Of a stretch of 64,000 bases of DNA, positions 1-11,547 are shown in pieces. The notes beneath the pieces were generated by a model. The model was not told the origin of the DNA and did no database searches. It saw nothing but the letters and a program-made list of their open reading frames with translations. Position 1 is the stretch's first letter. Each line of letters begins with the position of its first letter. The stretch is taken from the NCBI RefSeq assembly GCF_000518265.1, contig NZ_JADG01000017.1:168231-232230 (forward strand), written 5' to 3'. The translations under genes were made by a program, and so were the position numbers. The DNA comes from Actinomadura oligospora ATCC 43269 (lineage in GTDB: Bacteria > Actinomycetota > Actinomycetes > Streptosporangiales > Streptosporangiaceae).

Positions 1-1398
1 GCGCTCGCCAAGGACCCGAAGAGCCGTCCGAGCGCCCAGGACCTGCTGCTCGGCCTCGTCGGCGGCGCGTCCGAGGCCGCCGTGTCGACCACGCTGAACC
101 AGGCCTGGGACGAGCCGCTCCCCCAACCGCTCCCCCAACCGCCCCCTCGACCGCTCCCGGAGGCGGCCCCCGCCCCGTTCCCGCAGCGGCCGTCCGACGA
201 CGTCCGCTCCGTCCCCACACCGACCGCTGACGCCGCCACGCATCCCCCGACCGACGTGGCGCGGAACGAGCGAACGCACCCGCCGACCGAGACGGCCAAG
301 GGCTTCGCGCAGGAACAACCTCCTCCCAACCGCGCAAATACCGTCCCCGTCCCTGGCCCCGACCGTCCAACCCCCGTCTACGGCCCCGGCAACGGCCCCG
401 TCCCAAGGACACACCCCGGAGAACGGCCCACACGCACCGCGACGAAGCGCCGCACCGCCCCCATCCTCGTGGCGCTCGCGGTCGCGGCGGTCATGGCGGC
501 CGGAGGCGGCACCGCCTACCTGCTCTCCAAGTCCGGGCACGACAAGTCGTCCGGCAGTTCGAAGTCGGCCTCGGCCGCCGCCGCGTTCCCCAGCGAGACG
601 CTGCTCGCCCGCCAGGACACCGCGCCCGGCTGGCCACAGAAGTGTCACGCGCGCATCGTCCGCTACTCGGCGAACATCGGCGGGGCACCGGCGGCGGTGA
701 CGTCCGGAAGCTGCGACATGCTGCCCGCCTACGCTCCCGGCCTGCGCAAGTTCGCCTTCACGAGGAGGACCGGCAGCGGGAACCAGCTCTGGACGGCGGA
801 CGCCGACGGCTCGAACGCGGCCAAGCTCGTCGACAAGATCGGCGGCGGACGGACGGCCTGGTCGCCCGACGGCCGCCAGATCGCCTACTTCGCCAAGGAC
901 GACGCGGGCGTCAACCAGCTCCACGTCGTCACCGTCGCCGACGGGAAGACCACGCAGCTCACCACCGACGACGCCGTCAAGGACGATCCGTCCTGGGGAC
1001 GGTCCGGCAAGCTCGCGTACTTCAGCGCCGCGTCCGGGCAGAACCAGATCTACCTGCTCGACCCGCAGCACCCCGACCAGCCCGGCGTCCGCCTGACCAA
1101 GGACGACGTCTTCGCCAAGGATCCCTCGTGGTCCCCGGACGGCGCGCGCATCGTGTTCACCCACGGCGCGTACCCGCACGGCGAGATCTGGATCATGCAG
1201 GCCGACGGGTCCGGCGCGCACCGCCTGGTGACCTCGTCCGAGCACGCGATGGACCCGGTGTGGTCCCGCGACGGCTCCTGGGTCGCCTACACGCGGGGAC
1301 CGTACGCCACGCCCGTGGTCTGGGCGGTGCGCGCCGACGGCACGGGTGACCGGAGGGTCAGCCCGCAGGGGACCTCTCTCGCTCACCCGGGCTGGTGA
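1..1398 (+). CDS. Ser/Thr protein kinase with extracytoplasmic beta-propeller, C-terminal part (cut by left edge)
   Basis: The reading frame is open from base 1. It begins with ALAKDPKSRPSAQDLL, the end of a Hanks-type kinase domain (subdomain XI with its conserved Arg). A Pro/Thr-rich juxtamembrane stretch of about 120 residues follows, then one membrane helix (ILVALAVAAVMAAGG), then four or five PD40/TolB-like repeats with SPDG and DPSW cores that build a propeller outside the cell. The layout is that of actinobacterial PASTA-less sensor kinases: a cytoplasmic kinase that autophosphorylates and phosphorylates partners, and an outer domain that presumably senses a ligand. The catalytic loop lies left of the window. 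The last 41 bp overlap the 3' end of the convergent MMPL gene. Confidence 0.88.
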   Translation, partial: ALAKDPKSRPSAQDLLLGLVGGASEAAVSTTLNQAWDEPLPQPLPQPPPRPLPEAAPAPFPQRPSDDVRSVPTPTADAATHPPTDVARNERTHPPTETAKGFAQEQPPPNRANTVPVPGPDRPTPVYGPGNGPVPRTHPGERPTRTATKRRTAPILVALAVAAVMAAGGGTAYLLSKSGHDKSSGSSKSASAAAAFPSETLLARQDTAPGWPQKCHARIVRYSANIGGAPAAVTSGSCDMLPAYAPGLRKFAFTRRTGSGNQLWTADADGSNAAKLVDKIGGGRTAWSPDGRQIAYFAKDDAGVNQLHVVTVADGKTTQLTTDDAVKDDPSWGRSGKLAYFSAASGQNQIYLLDPQHPDQPGVRLTKDDVFAKDPSWSPDGARIVFTHGAYPHGEIWIMQADGSGAHRLVTSSEHAMDPVWSRDGSWVAYTRGPYATPVVWAVRADGTGDRRVSPQGTSLAHPGW

Positions 1399-3502
1399 CG
1401 GCCGGTTCGCGCCCGAGGCGACTCGGCCACCACAGGCGCGCGCCGACGTCCAGGTTGAGCGCGGTGACCAGCACCGACCGGACGACGAAGGTGTCCAGCA
1501 GGACGCCGAACGCGACGGTGAAGCCGAGCGCGGTCACGAACACCAGCGGCAGCGAGCCGAGCGCGGCGAACGTCCCGGCGAGGACGGCGCCCGCCGAGGT
1601 GATCACGCCGCCGGTCGCGGCGAGGCCGATGAGCGCCCCGCGCCGCGTGCCGTGCCGTTTGGCCTCCTCGTGCACGCGCGTCATGAGGAAGATGTTGTAG
1701 TCGGTTCCGAGGGCGACGAGGAAGACGAACGTCCAGAGCGGGAACGACTGGTCCACCCCGGCGAACCCGAAAACGTGCTTGAACATCAACGCGCTCACCC
1801 CGAGCGCCGCCGCGTAGGAGAGCACCACGGTCAGCACCAGCACCACCGGTGCGACCACCGCCCGCAGCAGTAGCCCAAGGATGACGACCACGACGCCGAG
1901 GACGATCGGGATGACGAGCCACTGGTCATGCCGGGACGCGGTGTTGACGTCCAGGTTGAACGCCGATCCGCCCCCGACCTTCGCCGCCGCGTCCGGGACC
2001 CGGTGGACGGCCGTCCGCGCGTCCTTGACGGTCCGGAACGCGGCGCCGCTGTCGGCCGGGGCGGTCAGCGTGCCCTCCATGTACGCGACACCGCCCTTGG
2101 ACGGCCCGACCTGGTGGACGCCGACGATGCCCGGCACTCCCGACGCCGCCGCCTGCACCTGCGGCTGCTGCGCCGCGTTGGAGACGATCACGACCGGTGA
2201 GCCGGTACCGGCGGGGAAGTGCCTGGTCAGCACCTCCTCGCCGGTCACCGAGTCCGGTTTTCCGGCGCTGAAGGCGTCCTTGTTGGCGACCGGTCCCGTG
2301 TGCAGGGTGAACAGCCCGGCGGACAGGGCGCCGAGGACGATCGCCGTGCCGAGCCAGGTCACGCGTGGACGCACCGCGATCCACGTCCCCGCGCGGGCCC
2401 ACAGGCCGTGCTCGGCCGGTTCGGTGGTGCCGTAACCGGGACGCCGCGGCCAGAAGACCCAGCGGCCGAGCGCGACGAGGATCGCGGGCAGCAGCGTGAC
2501 CTCGGCGAGCAGCGCGACGGCGACGCCGATCGCCATCACCGGCCCCATGCTCTTGGTCGAGTTCAGCTCGGCGACCAGCAGCACCAGCATGCTGATCGCG
2601 ACCGTGGTGCCGCTCGCGACGATCGCCGGCCCGGCGCGGTGCAGCGCGATCGCCATCGCCTCGTGGCGGTCCCGGTGCCGCCGCAGCTCCTCCCGGTAGC
2701 GGGCGATGAGCAGCAGCGCGTAGTCGGTGCCCGCCCCGAACACCAGCACGGTCAGGATGAACGCGGCCTGCCCGTTCACGGTCAGCCCGGCGTGCCTGGC
2801 GAGCAGGTACACCACCCCCTGCGCCGTCTCCAGGGCGAAGAACACGCAGATCAGCGGCAGCATCCAGAGCAGCGGGCTGCGGTAGGTGAGCAGCAGGATG
2901 AGGATCACGATCGCGGCGGTGATCAGCAGGAGCGTCTTGTCGAAGCCGCTGAACACGTTGCCGAAGTCGCCGCCGTATCCCGCCGGGCCGGTGACGTGCG
3001 CGGAGAGCCCGGGCGGATTCCCGTTCCGGGTGATCTTGCGGAAGTCCTTCACGCCGGTCCCGAGCAGGTCCCAGCCGGACGACCCGACCTTGACGTTGAC
3101 GATCGTCTGCAGCGCCCGACCGTCCTTGGAGACCACCGGACCCTGCACGGTCGAGACGATGCCCCGGCGCGCCTCGCCCTTCGACTTGCCCGTGACGGAC
3201 TTCAGCGCGACCGCGTCGGCGGCGGCCTTGGCCCGGTCGGCCGTCGTGACCGCGCCACCGTCCCGCTCGTAGACGATCACCGCCGGATACTCGTCGGACG
3301 GCACGAACGGCCGGGACAGGTTGTAGGCCTCGGTGGACTCGGCCCTCTTCGGCAGCCAGGACGAGGCGTCGTTCTTCTGCACGTGGACGAGCTTTCCGGC
3401 CATCGGCGCCGCGACCACGACGATCACGACCCAGACGAGGATGACCACCCACTTGCTCCAGCGTCCGCACGGCAGTGCGGAGATCCTGTTCGCGCCCGTC
3501 AT
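1358..3502 (-). CDS. MMPL family (RND superfamily) membrane transporter
   Basis: 714-aa inner-membrane exporter of the MMPL group, which in actinobacteria moves lipids or other hydrophobic molecules using the proton gradient. It shows the two-fold RND plan: one N-terminal helix (about 18-38), a first extracytoplasmic loop, a block of five or six helices, then the same again. The diagnostic GTDY motif occurs in both halves, near residues 259 and 600, each followed by the helix-4 segment and a charged RxREE/RVHEE loop. The ATG at 3502 is chosen because GAGGGG lies 6 bases upstream; a longer reading without a ribosome site is possible. It stands alone, with no TetR or lipid synthase next to it, so the substrate is unknown. 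Confidence 0.9.
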   Translation of the reverse strand: MTGANRISALPCGRWSKWVVILVWVVIVVVAAPMAGKLVHVQKNDASSWLPKRAESTEAYNLSRPFVPSDEYPAVIVYERDGGAVTTADRAKAAADAVALKSVTGKSKGEARRGIVSTVQGPVVSKDGRALQTIVNVKVGSSGWDLLGTGVKDFRKITRNGNPPGLSAHVTGPAGYGGDFGNVFSGFDKTLLLITAAIVILILLLTYRSPLLWMLPLICVFFALETAQGVVYLLARHAGLTVNGQAAFILTVLVFGAGTDYALLLIARYREELRRHRDRHEAMAIALHRAGPAIVASGTTVAISMLVLLVAELNSTKSMGPVMAIGVAVALLAEVTLLPAILVALGRWVFWPRRPGYGTTEPAEHGLWARAGTWIAVRPRVTWLGTAIVLGALSAGLFTLHTGPVANKDAFSAGKPDSVTGEEVLTRHFPAGTGSPVVIVSNAAQQPQVQAAASGVPGIVGVHQVGPSKGGVAYMEGTLTAPADSGAAFRTVKDARTAVHRVPDAAAKVGGGSAFNLDVNTASRHDQWLVIPIVLGVVVVILGLLLRAVVAPVVLVLTVVLSYAAALGVSALMFKHVFGFAGVDQSFPLWTFVFLVALGTDYNIFLMTRVHEEAKRHGTRRGALIGLAATGGVITSAGAVLAGTFAALGSLPLVFVTALGFTVAFGVLLDTFVVRSVLVTALNLDVGARLWWPSRLGREPAVTSPGERERSPAG

Positions 3503-3714
3503 CGCACCCCTCGGAAGCGTGGCCGCCCGCTCCCAGTGCAACTCGACCTTTCAGGACGAGCAAGACATATCGCGTTAATCCAAGGAAACGTAAAGTCCCC
3601 TGGCCACAAGCGCGCAGGTGACCGCACCGACGACGTCCGCAAGCGGCCAGCGCGCCCGGCGACCGATGGTCCGGCCCCGCGGCCGGACCACCGCCTCCGT
3701 TCCCGCCGTTCCGG

Positions 3715-4641
3715 TCAGCCGGTGATCATGTCGAGGCGGCGCAGGATGACGCCCTCGCGCAGCGCCCACGGGCACACCTCGAGGACGCGCAGCCCGAACA
3801 GGTCCATCGCGGCGTCCGCGACGACCGCCCCGGCGGGCAGCAGCGGCGCGCGCCGCTCGGACACGCCCGGCAGCCCGGCGCGTTCGGCGACCGGCATCCG
3901 GGCGAGCTTGTCCGCCCACTCGGTGAGGTCGGAGTGCCTCAGCTCGCGCCGCGCGAGCGGGCCGTCCGAGGACGGCGGGGCGCCGGCGATCCGGGCGAGC
4001 TGGCGGAACGTCTTGGACGTGGCGACCGCGTGGTCCGGCCTGCCGTAACGGGAGACCTCCCCGACGTGGCGGGCGATCTCGGCGCGGACGTGCCGGCGCA
4101 GCTCGCGCACCCGCTCGGCGGACGGCGGGTCGGACTCGAACCAGTCCCGGGTGAGCCGGCCGACGCCGAGCGGCAGCGAGATCGCGACGTCCGGGGCCTC
4201 GTCGATGCCGGTCGCGATCTCCAGCGACCCGCCGCCGATGTCCACCACCAGCAGCCGGCCGGACGACCAGCCGAACCAGCGGCGCACCGCGAGGAAGGTC
4301 AGCCGCGCCTCCTCCGGGCCGGGCAGCACCTGGATGTCCACCCCGGTCGAGGCGCGCAGCCGGGCCAGGACCTCGGTGCCGTTGCCCGCCTCGCGGACGG
4401 CGGAGGTCGCGAACGCGACCAGGTTCTCCACGCCCTTGTCCTCGGCGATGCGCAGCGCGTCCCGGACGAACGCGGTCAGCCGCGCCTCGCCCTCCGCCGT
4501 CAGCCGGTCGCCCTCGAGATGGGCGGCCAGGCGCATCTCCTCCTTGTGGGAGAAGGCGGGCAGGGGCCGGGCCCCCCGATGGGCGTCCACCACGAGCAGA
4601 TGCACCGTGTTGGACCCGACGTCCAGCACACCGAGTCGCAT
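3715..4641 (-). CDS. Ppx/GppA phosphatase family protein (exopolyphosphatase-like)
   Basis: 308 aa of the ASKHA-fold Ppx/GppA family, which cleaves polyphosphate ends or pppGpp. The N-terminal phosphate motif VLDVGSNTVHLLV is at residues 5-17 and the second nucleotide-binding motif DIGGGSLEIA is near 138, followed by the SLPLGVGRLT segment typical of the family. About 300 aa is the short actinobacterial form with only the catalytic domains and no C-terminal HD domain, as in mycobacterial Ppx1/Ppx2. Which of the two activities it has cannot be read from sequence. It is monocistronic. Confidence 0.9.
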   Translation of the reverse strand: MRLGVLDVGSNTVHLLVVDAHRGARPLPAFSHKEEMRLAAHLEGDRLTAEGEARLTAFVRDALRIAEDKGVENLVAFATSAVREAGNGTEVLARLRASTGVDIQVLPGPEEARLTFLAVRRWFGWSSGRLLVVDIGGGSLEIATGIDEAPDVAISLPLGVGRLTRDWFESDPPSAERVRELRRHVRAEIARHVGEVSRYGRPDHAVATSKTFRQLARIAGAPPSSDGPLARRELRHSDLTEWADKLARMPVAERAGLPGVSERRAPLLPAGAVVADAAMDLFGLRVLEVCPWALREGVILRRLDMITG

Positions 4642-4765
4642 GGTGCGAACGCTATAGGTGCGGAAGGCCCGGTACCGAATCAGAGGCCCGATACCGCGTC
4701 AGAGGCCCGATATCGACCGGCCGCCGTTCCGGATGTCGCCGTGCCGGATCAGTCGTCGCGCCGGA

Positions 4766-5254
4766 TCAGTCGTCGCGTTTCTCCTCGGTGAGGGCGTCCA
4801 CGCAGACCGCCACGGCGAGCGCGAGCGGGACGTCGTAGCCGTCCACGATGTCGACCGCGTAGGTGTCGCGGACCCGGAACCACTTGCGCGAGATGAGCGC
4901 GACCGGGCCCTCCTCGCCCTCGATCCCGTACTCCTTGTCGAGCAGGTCGCCGCGGACGGTCCACTCGCCGCCGCCCTCGTGGTCGACCTTGAGCTGGTCG
5001 CGGAAGAGCGTGAAGTGCTTCTTGTGCACGGTCGCGATCCGGTCGCCGCCGCGTTCGACCACCATCGAGTCGTGCACGCTCATCAGCTTCTTGCGGATCA
5101 CCGCCACGACCTCGCCCTCGCGGGTCTTCAGCTCGAAGGTCTGCCGGATCCGCAGGGCCTTGCCGTCGACGAGGAAGACCTTCCGGCCGTTCTCGTCCTC
5201 GACCCAGAAATCCTCGCCGACCCCGAACACCCGGTCGCGAATGAGGAACTTCAT
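4766..5254 (-). CDS. LURP-one-related (scramblase-like fold) family protein
   Basis: 162 aa. The sequence is a run of short beta strands with the pattern FLIRDRVFG..EDFWVEDENG.KVFLVDGK, then FELKTREGEVVAVIRKK and HDSMVVE, which matches the LURP-one-related (DUF567) tubby-like fold. Bacterial members are small cytosolic proteins of unknown function. The ATG at 5254 has GGAGG seven bases upstream; 25 codons further upstream are open but lack a ribosome site. It is divergent from the PH-like gene, with about 57 bp between starts. Confidence 0.85.
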   Translation of the reverse strand: MKFLIRDRVFGVGEDFWVEDENGRKVFLVDGKALRIRQTFELKTREGEVVAVIRKKLMSVHDSMVVERGGDRIATVHKKHFTLFRDQLKVDHEGGGEWTVRGDLLDKEYGIEGEEGPVALISRKWFRVRDTYAVDIVDGYDVPLALAVAVCVDALTEEKRDD

Positions 5255-5311
5255 GCCCGTGCCTCCGTCCCCGCGGCGGCGGGAGCCGCCACTACGGATA
5301 CCGTGGCCGAC

Positions 5312-5746
5312 GTGAGTGAGGACACGCAACCCGCCGTCCGGTGGCGGGTGCCGCCCGCGCAGACCGCCGTGAAGATCGCGGCGGCCGTCGCGCTCGCCGC
5401 GCTGACGGTGCTCTCCCTGGACGATCCGCAGTTCGTGCTGCTCGCGGGGGTGGCGGCGGTCGGCGCGACCGCGCTCGCGGTGCGCGACGTGCTCGCCCCC
5501 GTCCGCCTGGAGGCCGACGTGGAAGGGCTTACGGCCGTGCGCGGTTACGCGACGCGGACGCGGCTGGCCTGGCCGGAGGTCACCGCCGTCCGGGTGGACG
5601 AGCGCAGGCGCCTGTTCAGTAAGACGCTGCTGCTGGAGATCGAGACCGAGGACGACCTGATCATGCTCAGCCGGTTCGACCTGGGCGCGGACGTCCGGGA
5701 CGTCGCCGACACCCTCACCGAGCTCCGGGACCGCGCGACCGCCTGA
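5312..5746 (+). CDS. PH domain-containing small membrane protein
   Basis: 144 aa. Two closely spaced hydrophobic helices (about 18-35 and 38-58) are followed by a short beta-rich domain of about 80 residues (LEADVEGLTAVRGYATRTR, LAWPEVTAVRVDERRR, LLLEIETEDDLIML), the pattern of bacterial PH-like (bPH) proteins. Function is unknown; such proteins sit in the cytoplasmic membrane. The start could be GTG 5312 or GTG 5303; neither has a good ribosome site, so a leaderless transcript is possible. It runs into a hairpin shared with the convergent rbsK. Confidence 0.72.
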   Translation: MSEDTQPAVRWRVPPAQTAVKIAAAVALAALTVLSLDDPQFVLLAGVAAVGATALAVRDVLAPVRLEADVEGLTAVRGYATRTRLAWPEVTAVRVDERRRLFSKTLLLEIETEDDLIMLSRFDLGADVRDVADTLTELRDRATA

Positions 5747-5752
5747 GAACGA

Positions 5753-5782
5753 GGACGGCCCGGGCCGAGGCCCGAGCCGTCC
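5753..5782. terminator. Hairpin between convergent genes, likely bidirectional terminator
   Basis: A 13-14 bp GC-rich stem with one mismatch and a tight loop lies between the stop of the PH-like gene (5746) and the stop of rbsK (5800). There is no T-tract on either side, common for high-GC terminators. Confidence 0.5.
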
Positions 5783-5799
5783 CAGAAGATGACCGTCGA

Positions 5800-6702
5800 T
5801 CAGACGGGCAGTTCGTCGCCCTCGGCCGGGTAGGACGACTGCGCGCCCTCCCCCCGCACCGCCGCCGCGCCCACCCGGACCGCGAACCGCGCCGCCGACT
5901 CCAGGCCGTCGCCGCGCGCGAGCCGCAGGCAGAGGGCCGCGGTGAAGGCGTCCCCGGCGCCGGTGGTGTCCAGCGCCACGACCTTCGGCGACTCGACGGA
6001 CCGGACGCCGTCGCGGGTGGCGACGAGCGCGCCGTCCTCGCCGAGGGTGATCACGACCGACCTCGGCCCGAGGTCCAGCAGGCAGGTCGCCAGCGTGGCC
6101 GGGTCGTCGGACGGGTCGTGGTCGGGCAGCAGGAACGCCGCCTCGTGCTCGTTGACCACCAGCGGGTCGCAGAGCGCGAGCAGGTCGGACGGGATCGACG
6201 CGGCGGGCGACAGGTTCAGCACCACGCGCGCCCCGGCGTCCGCCGCCGTGCGGGCGGCCGCCGCGACGGTCGGCTGCGGGATCTCCAGCTGCAGCGACAC
6301 CACCGCCGCGCCCGAGATCAGCTCCCGGGCGGACAGGACGTCGTGCTTGGTGAGCCGGCCGTTCGCGCCGGGCGACACGATGATGCTGTTGTCGCCGTCC
6401 GGGCCGACCGTGATCAGCGCGACCCCGGACGGCCCCTCGGCGACCAGCAGGTGCGACACGTCCACCCCGGCGGCGCCGAGCGACTCGCGCAGCAGCGCGC
6501 CGTTGCCGTCGTCGCCGGTGCGGGCCAGGATGCCGACCCGGCCGCCGAGCCGTCCGGCGGCCACGGCCTGGTTGGCGCCCTTGCCGCCGGGCAGCGTGGC
6601 GAGGTCGGAGCCGAGCACCGTCTCCCCCGGTCCGGGCCGCCGGTCGACCCGGACGACCAGGTCGGCGTTCACCGACCCCACCACGACCACCTCGTGCGCC
6701 AT
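5800..6702 (-). CDS. rbsK: Ribokinase
   Basis: 300 aa PfkB-family sugar kinase that phosphorylates ribose on O5 after import. The substrate motif GSVNADLVVRV is at the N-terminus, the first PfkB signature PGGKGANQAVAAGRLGG is near residue 38, and the second signature DTTGAGDAFTAAL, with the catalytic Asp, is near 245. Length is normal for RbsK. It is the last gene of the rbs operon, 28 bp after the permease/binding-protein fusion, so it should be induced together with the importer. Confidence 0.93.
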   Translation of the reverse strand: MAHEVVVVGSVNADLVVRVDRRPGPGETVLGSDLATLPGGKGANQAVAAGRLGGRVGILARTGDDGNGALLRESLGAAGVDVSHLLVAEGPSGVALITVGPDGDNSIIVSPGANGRLTKHDVLSARELISGAAVVSLQLEIPQPTVAAAARTAADAGARVVLNLSPAASIPSDLLALCDPLVVNEHEAAFLLPDHDPSDDPATLATCLLDLGPRSVVITLGEDGALVATRDGVRSVESPKVVALDTTGAGDAFTAALCLRLARGDGLESAARFAVRVGAAAVRGEGAQSSYPAEGDELPV

Positions 6703-6730
6703 CCGCTTCTCCCCCTCTTCAGCCGCCGCC

Positions 6731-8682
6731 TCAGCCCGCGAACTGGTCGGCGTTCTCGCGGGTCGCGACCTTCACCGGCACCGCGTTCGTCGCGTCGATC
6801 TTCTCACCCTGGGCCGCCTTGATCGCGCTCTGCACCGCCATCTGGCCGAGCAGCCGGGGCTGCTGGGCGACGGTCGCGAACAGCGTGCCCGCCTTGACCG
6901 CCTTGACGCCGTCCGGGGTGCCGTCGAAGCCGACGACCTTGACCTGCGAGCCGGCCTTCTTGCCGAGCGCCTTGATCGCGCCGAGCGCCATCTCGTCGTT
7001 CTCGGCGAACACGCCCTTCACGTCGGGGTTCGACTGGAGCAGGTTGGTCATGACGTCCAGGCCCTTGGTCCGGTCGAAGTCCGCGGGCTGCTTGGCCACG
7101 ACCTGGATGCCGGGGTACTGCTTGATGCCCTCCAGGAAGCCCTGGCCGCGCTCGCGGGAGGCCGAGGTGCCCGGCTGGCCCTGGATGATCACGATCTTGC
7201 CCTGGCCGCCGAGCGACCCGGCGAGGGTCTTGGCCGCGTCCTTGCCGCCCGCCACGTTGTCGGACGCCACGAACTGGGCCAGCTTCGCGCCGTTCACGGT
7301 GCGGTCGGCGGCGACCACCGGGATGCCGGACCGGTTGGCGGCCTGGACCGCGGGCGCGGCGGCGTCGGAGTCGACCGGGTTGATCACGATCGCCTTCATG
7401 CCCTGGCTGCTGTAGTTCTGCACCTGGTTGACCTGCTGGGACGCGTCGTTCTGGGCGTCCTGGACGGTCAGCGTGACGCCCTGCTTCTTCGCCTCCGCCT
7501 GCGCTCCGTCCCGGAACTGGACGAAGAACGGGTTGTTCAGCGTGGAGACCGACAGGCCGATCTTGATGTTCTTGTGCGCGCCGCCCGCGACGCCGCCCGA
7601 TCCGCCGGACTTGTCGCCGGTGGAGGCGACGCCGACCGCGATCGCGACGACCGCCGCGAGGGCGACGGCCGCGCCGGCCCACGCCTGCCGGGACGACAGC
7701 CGCAGCCCCTTGCGCCGGACGGTGTCCAGCAGGACGGCGAGGGCGATCACGACGCCGATCACGACCTGCTGCCAGAAGGCCGTCACCGACAGGAGGTTGA
7801 GGCCGTTGCGCAGGACAGCGAGGATCAGCGCGCCGACCAGGGTGCCGAACGCGCGGCCCTTGCCGCCCGCGAGGCTCGCGCCGCCGATGACGACGGCCGC
7901 GATGGCGTCCAGCTCGTAGCCGTTGGCGGCCTGCGGCTGCGCCGAGGCGAGCCGGGAGGCCAGCACGACGCCGGCGACGGCCGCGAACGCGCCGGACAGG
8001 GCGTAGGTGGCGAGCTTCTGCCGGTCCACCCGGATGCCGGACAGCCGGGCGGCCTCCTCGTTGCCGCCGATCGCGTACATCGCGCGGCCGGAGTAGGTGC
8101 GGGCCAGGACCAGGGCGGTGATCCCGCCCATCGCGAGCATCACCAGGACGGGCACCGGCAGGTACTTGCCGATGGTGTCGCCGAGGTGGGTGACCGCGGA
8201 CGGCAGCGGGATCGGGCTGCCGTCGGAGATCACCAGCGCCAGGCCGCGCGCCACGCCGAGCATCGCGAGCGTCGCGATGAACGGCGGCAGCTTCCCGTAG
8301 GTGATGAGCAGGCCGTTGACCAGCCCGGCGGCGATGCCGACGAGCACGGCCAGGACCAGCGCTATGGGCCACGGCACGCCGTGGCCGGTGGCCGTCCAGG
8401 CGAGCACGACCGCCGACAGCGCGGCGACCGCGCCGACCGACAGGTCGATGCCGCCGGTGACGATGACGAAGGTGACACCGAACGCGAGGATGGCGGTCAC
8501 GGCCGCCTGGACGCCGACGTTCAGCAGGTTGGTGACGGTGAGGAAGTCACTGGACATCAGCGCCAGGACGATCACCAGGACGACCAGCCCGGCCAGCGCC
8601 CCGTTCTCCCCGAGGAATCGCCGGGCGATGCTCGCCGCGCCCGCTCCGTTGCTCTGCCGCGTCTCACGCGGTGTGGTGGTGC

Positions 8683-8686
<4 letters not shown>
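6731..8686 (-). CDS. Fused ribose ABC permease and periplasmic binding protein (RbsC-RbsB fusion)
   Basis: 651 aa made of two normally separate proteins. Residues about 25-340 are an RbsC-type permease with 8-10 helices and the motifs GGIDLSVGAVAALSAVV and AIGGNEEAARLSGI. One extra helix (AGAAVALAAVVAIAVGVA, about 350-368) replaces a signal peptide and carries the chain outside. A Gly/Ser linker (GGSGGVAGG) leads to a type-1 sugar-binding protein from about 382 to the end (IKIGLSVSTLNNPFFVQFRDG, GVFAENDEMALGAIKAL, VVGFDGTPDGVKAV). The binding protein is thus tethered to its own permease. The gene overlaps rbsA by 4 bp (ATGA), so translation is coupled. No separate rbsB or rbsD is present. Confidence 0.93.
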
Positions 8687-10202
<1,516 letters not shown>

Positions 10203-10206
<4 letters not shown>

Positions 10207-11258
10207 GCCGGAACGCTCCCTTCGTTGTGCCTTCCGCCCCGCGGGTTCTCACGGGGTTCCCCGCAGGACCCGCGGACGACCAGTCGCGCCCGCAGCGTCA
10301 CCGTCTCGACCTCACGCCCGGCCACGCGCTCGGTGAGCGCGCGCACGGCGCGCCTTCCGAGCTCCTGGACGGGCTGGGCGATCGCGGTCAGCGGCGGGTC
10401 GAGATGGATGAACCAGGGGACGTCGTCATAGGAGGCGAGCGCGATGTCCCCCGGGATGGACAGCCCGCGCGCGTGGATCTCGTCCAGCGCGCCGAGGGCC
10501 ATCAGGTTGTCCCCGGCGACCACGGCGTCGGGGGGGTCGGGAAGGTCGAGCAGCCGGGCGAGGGCGGCGCGGCCGCTGGCCGCCTGGAAGTCGCCCTCCT
10601 CCAGGTACTCGGGCCGGACCGGCAGGCCGCGGCGCGCCAGGGCGCACGCGAACGCGTCGGTGCGCTCGCGGCCGGTCGACAGGATCGCCGGGCCGGACAC
10701 GAACGCCGGACGGCGGCGGCCCAGCGCGAGCAGGTGCCCGACCAGCTCGTCGATCGCGTCCGCGCCGTCCGCCCGGACGGTCGGGACGTCGAGACCGTGC
10801 AGCGTGCGGTCGAGGAAGACGACCGGGGTGCCGGACTCGACGGTGTCGCGGACCAGCGGCGTCAGCTCGGCGGTGGGGCACAGCAGCAGGCCGTCGACGC
10901 GGCGCTCCAGCAGCGTCCGGACGTAGTCGTCCTGGCGGCCCGGCCGCTCGTCGGCGTTGCCGATCACGACCGCGTACCCGGCGATGCGCGCCTCGTCCTC
11001 GACGGCGCGCGCCAGCTCGGTGAAGAACGGGTTGAGGATGTCGCCGATGACCAGCCCGATCGTGCCGGTCGCGTCGGTGCGCAGCGAGCGCGCGACCGCG
11101 TTGCGCCGGTACCCGAGCCGCTCGACCGCCGCCAGCACGCGGGCACGGTTGGACTCCGACACGGTCGCGCTGTCGTTCAGCACGCGCGAGACCGTGGCGA
11201 CCGACACGCCCGCCAGCTTCGCCACGTCCTTGACGCTGGCCCTGCCCTGGACGGCCAT
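10203..11258 (-). CDS. rbsR: LacI family transcriptional regulator of the ribose operon
   Basis: 351 aa. The N-terminal helix-turn-helix and hinge helix are classic (SVKDVAKLAGVSVATVSRVL, residues about 7-26), followed by a periplasmic-binding-protein-like effector domain (IGLVIGDILNPFFTELARAV, VVAGDNLMALGAL, DIALASYDDVPWF). ATG 11258 is chosen because AGGGGG precedes it by 7 bases and the HTH starts directly after; upstream codons are noncoding in style. It is the first gene of the operon it probably controls, and a perfect inverted repeat lies 26-67 bp upstream, consistent with repression relieved by ribose or ribose phosphate. Confidence 0.92.
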
Positions 11259-11283
11259 GTCCGCACCCCCTCTCGGGAACCGG

Positions 11284-11325
11284 TGGTGTAATCGTTTACA
11301 TCCGCTCGTGTAAACGATTACACCA
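11284..11325. promoter_or_regulatory. Paired LacI-family operator upstream of rbsR
   Basis: Two 17-base arms, TGGTGTAATCGTTTACA and its exact reverse complement, are separated by 8 bases. Each arm holds a near-palindromic TGTAAnCGnTTACA core with the central CG step typical of LacI/GalR-family operators, so two repressor dimers could bind side by side. AT-rich islands of this kind stand out in the surrounding high-GC DNA. It lies 26 bp upstream of the rbsR start. Confidence 0.85.
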
Positions 11326-11547
11326 TCACCCTCATTCCCGCAAAACGCAGGGAGATCAGGAGCCGCCCAGGTCACCGCCGTCGCGCCCTGGGCACGCGGC
11401 CGCGGCGTTCGGCCACGGGGGGTGCGGCGGAACTCCGGACAAACGGGATGATGATCACTCTGTCCGGTGCGGACCCCGGTCACCACCCCCACCTGGCCGG
11501 TCGTGGGACCCGGGACCCCACCGAGCGACCCCCGAAAGGAACGACCC

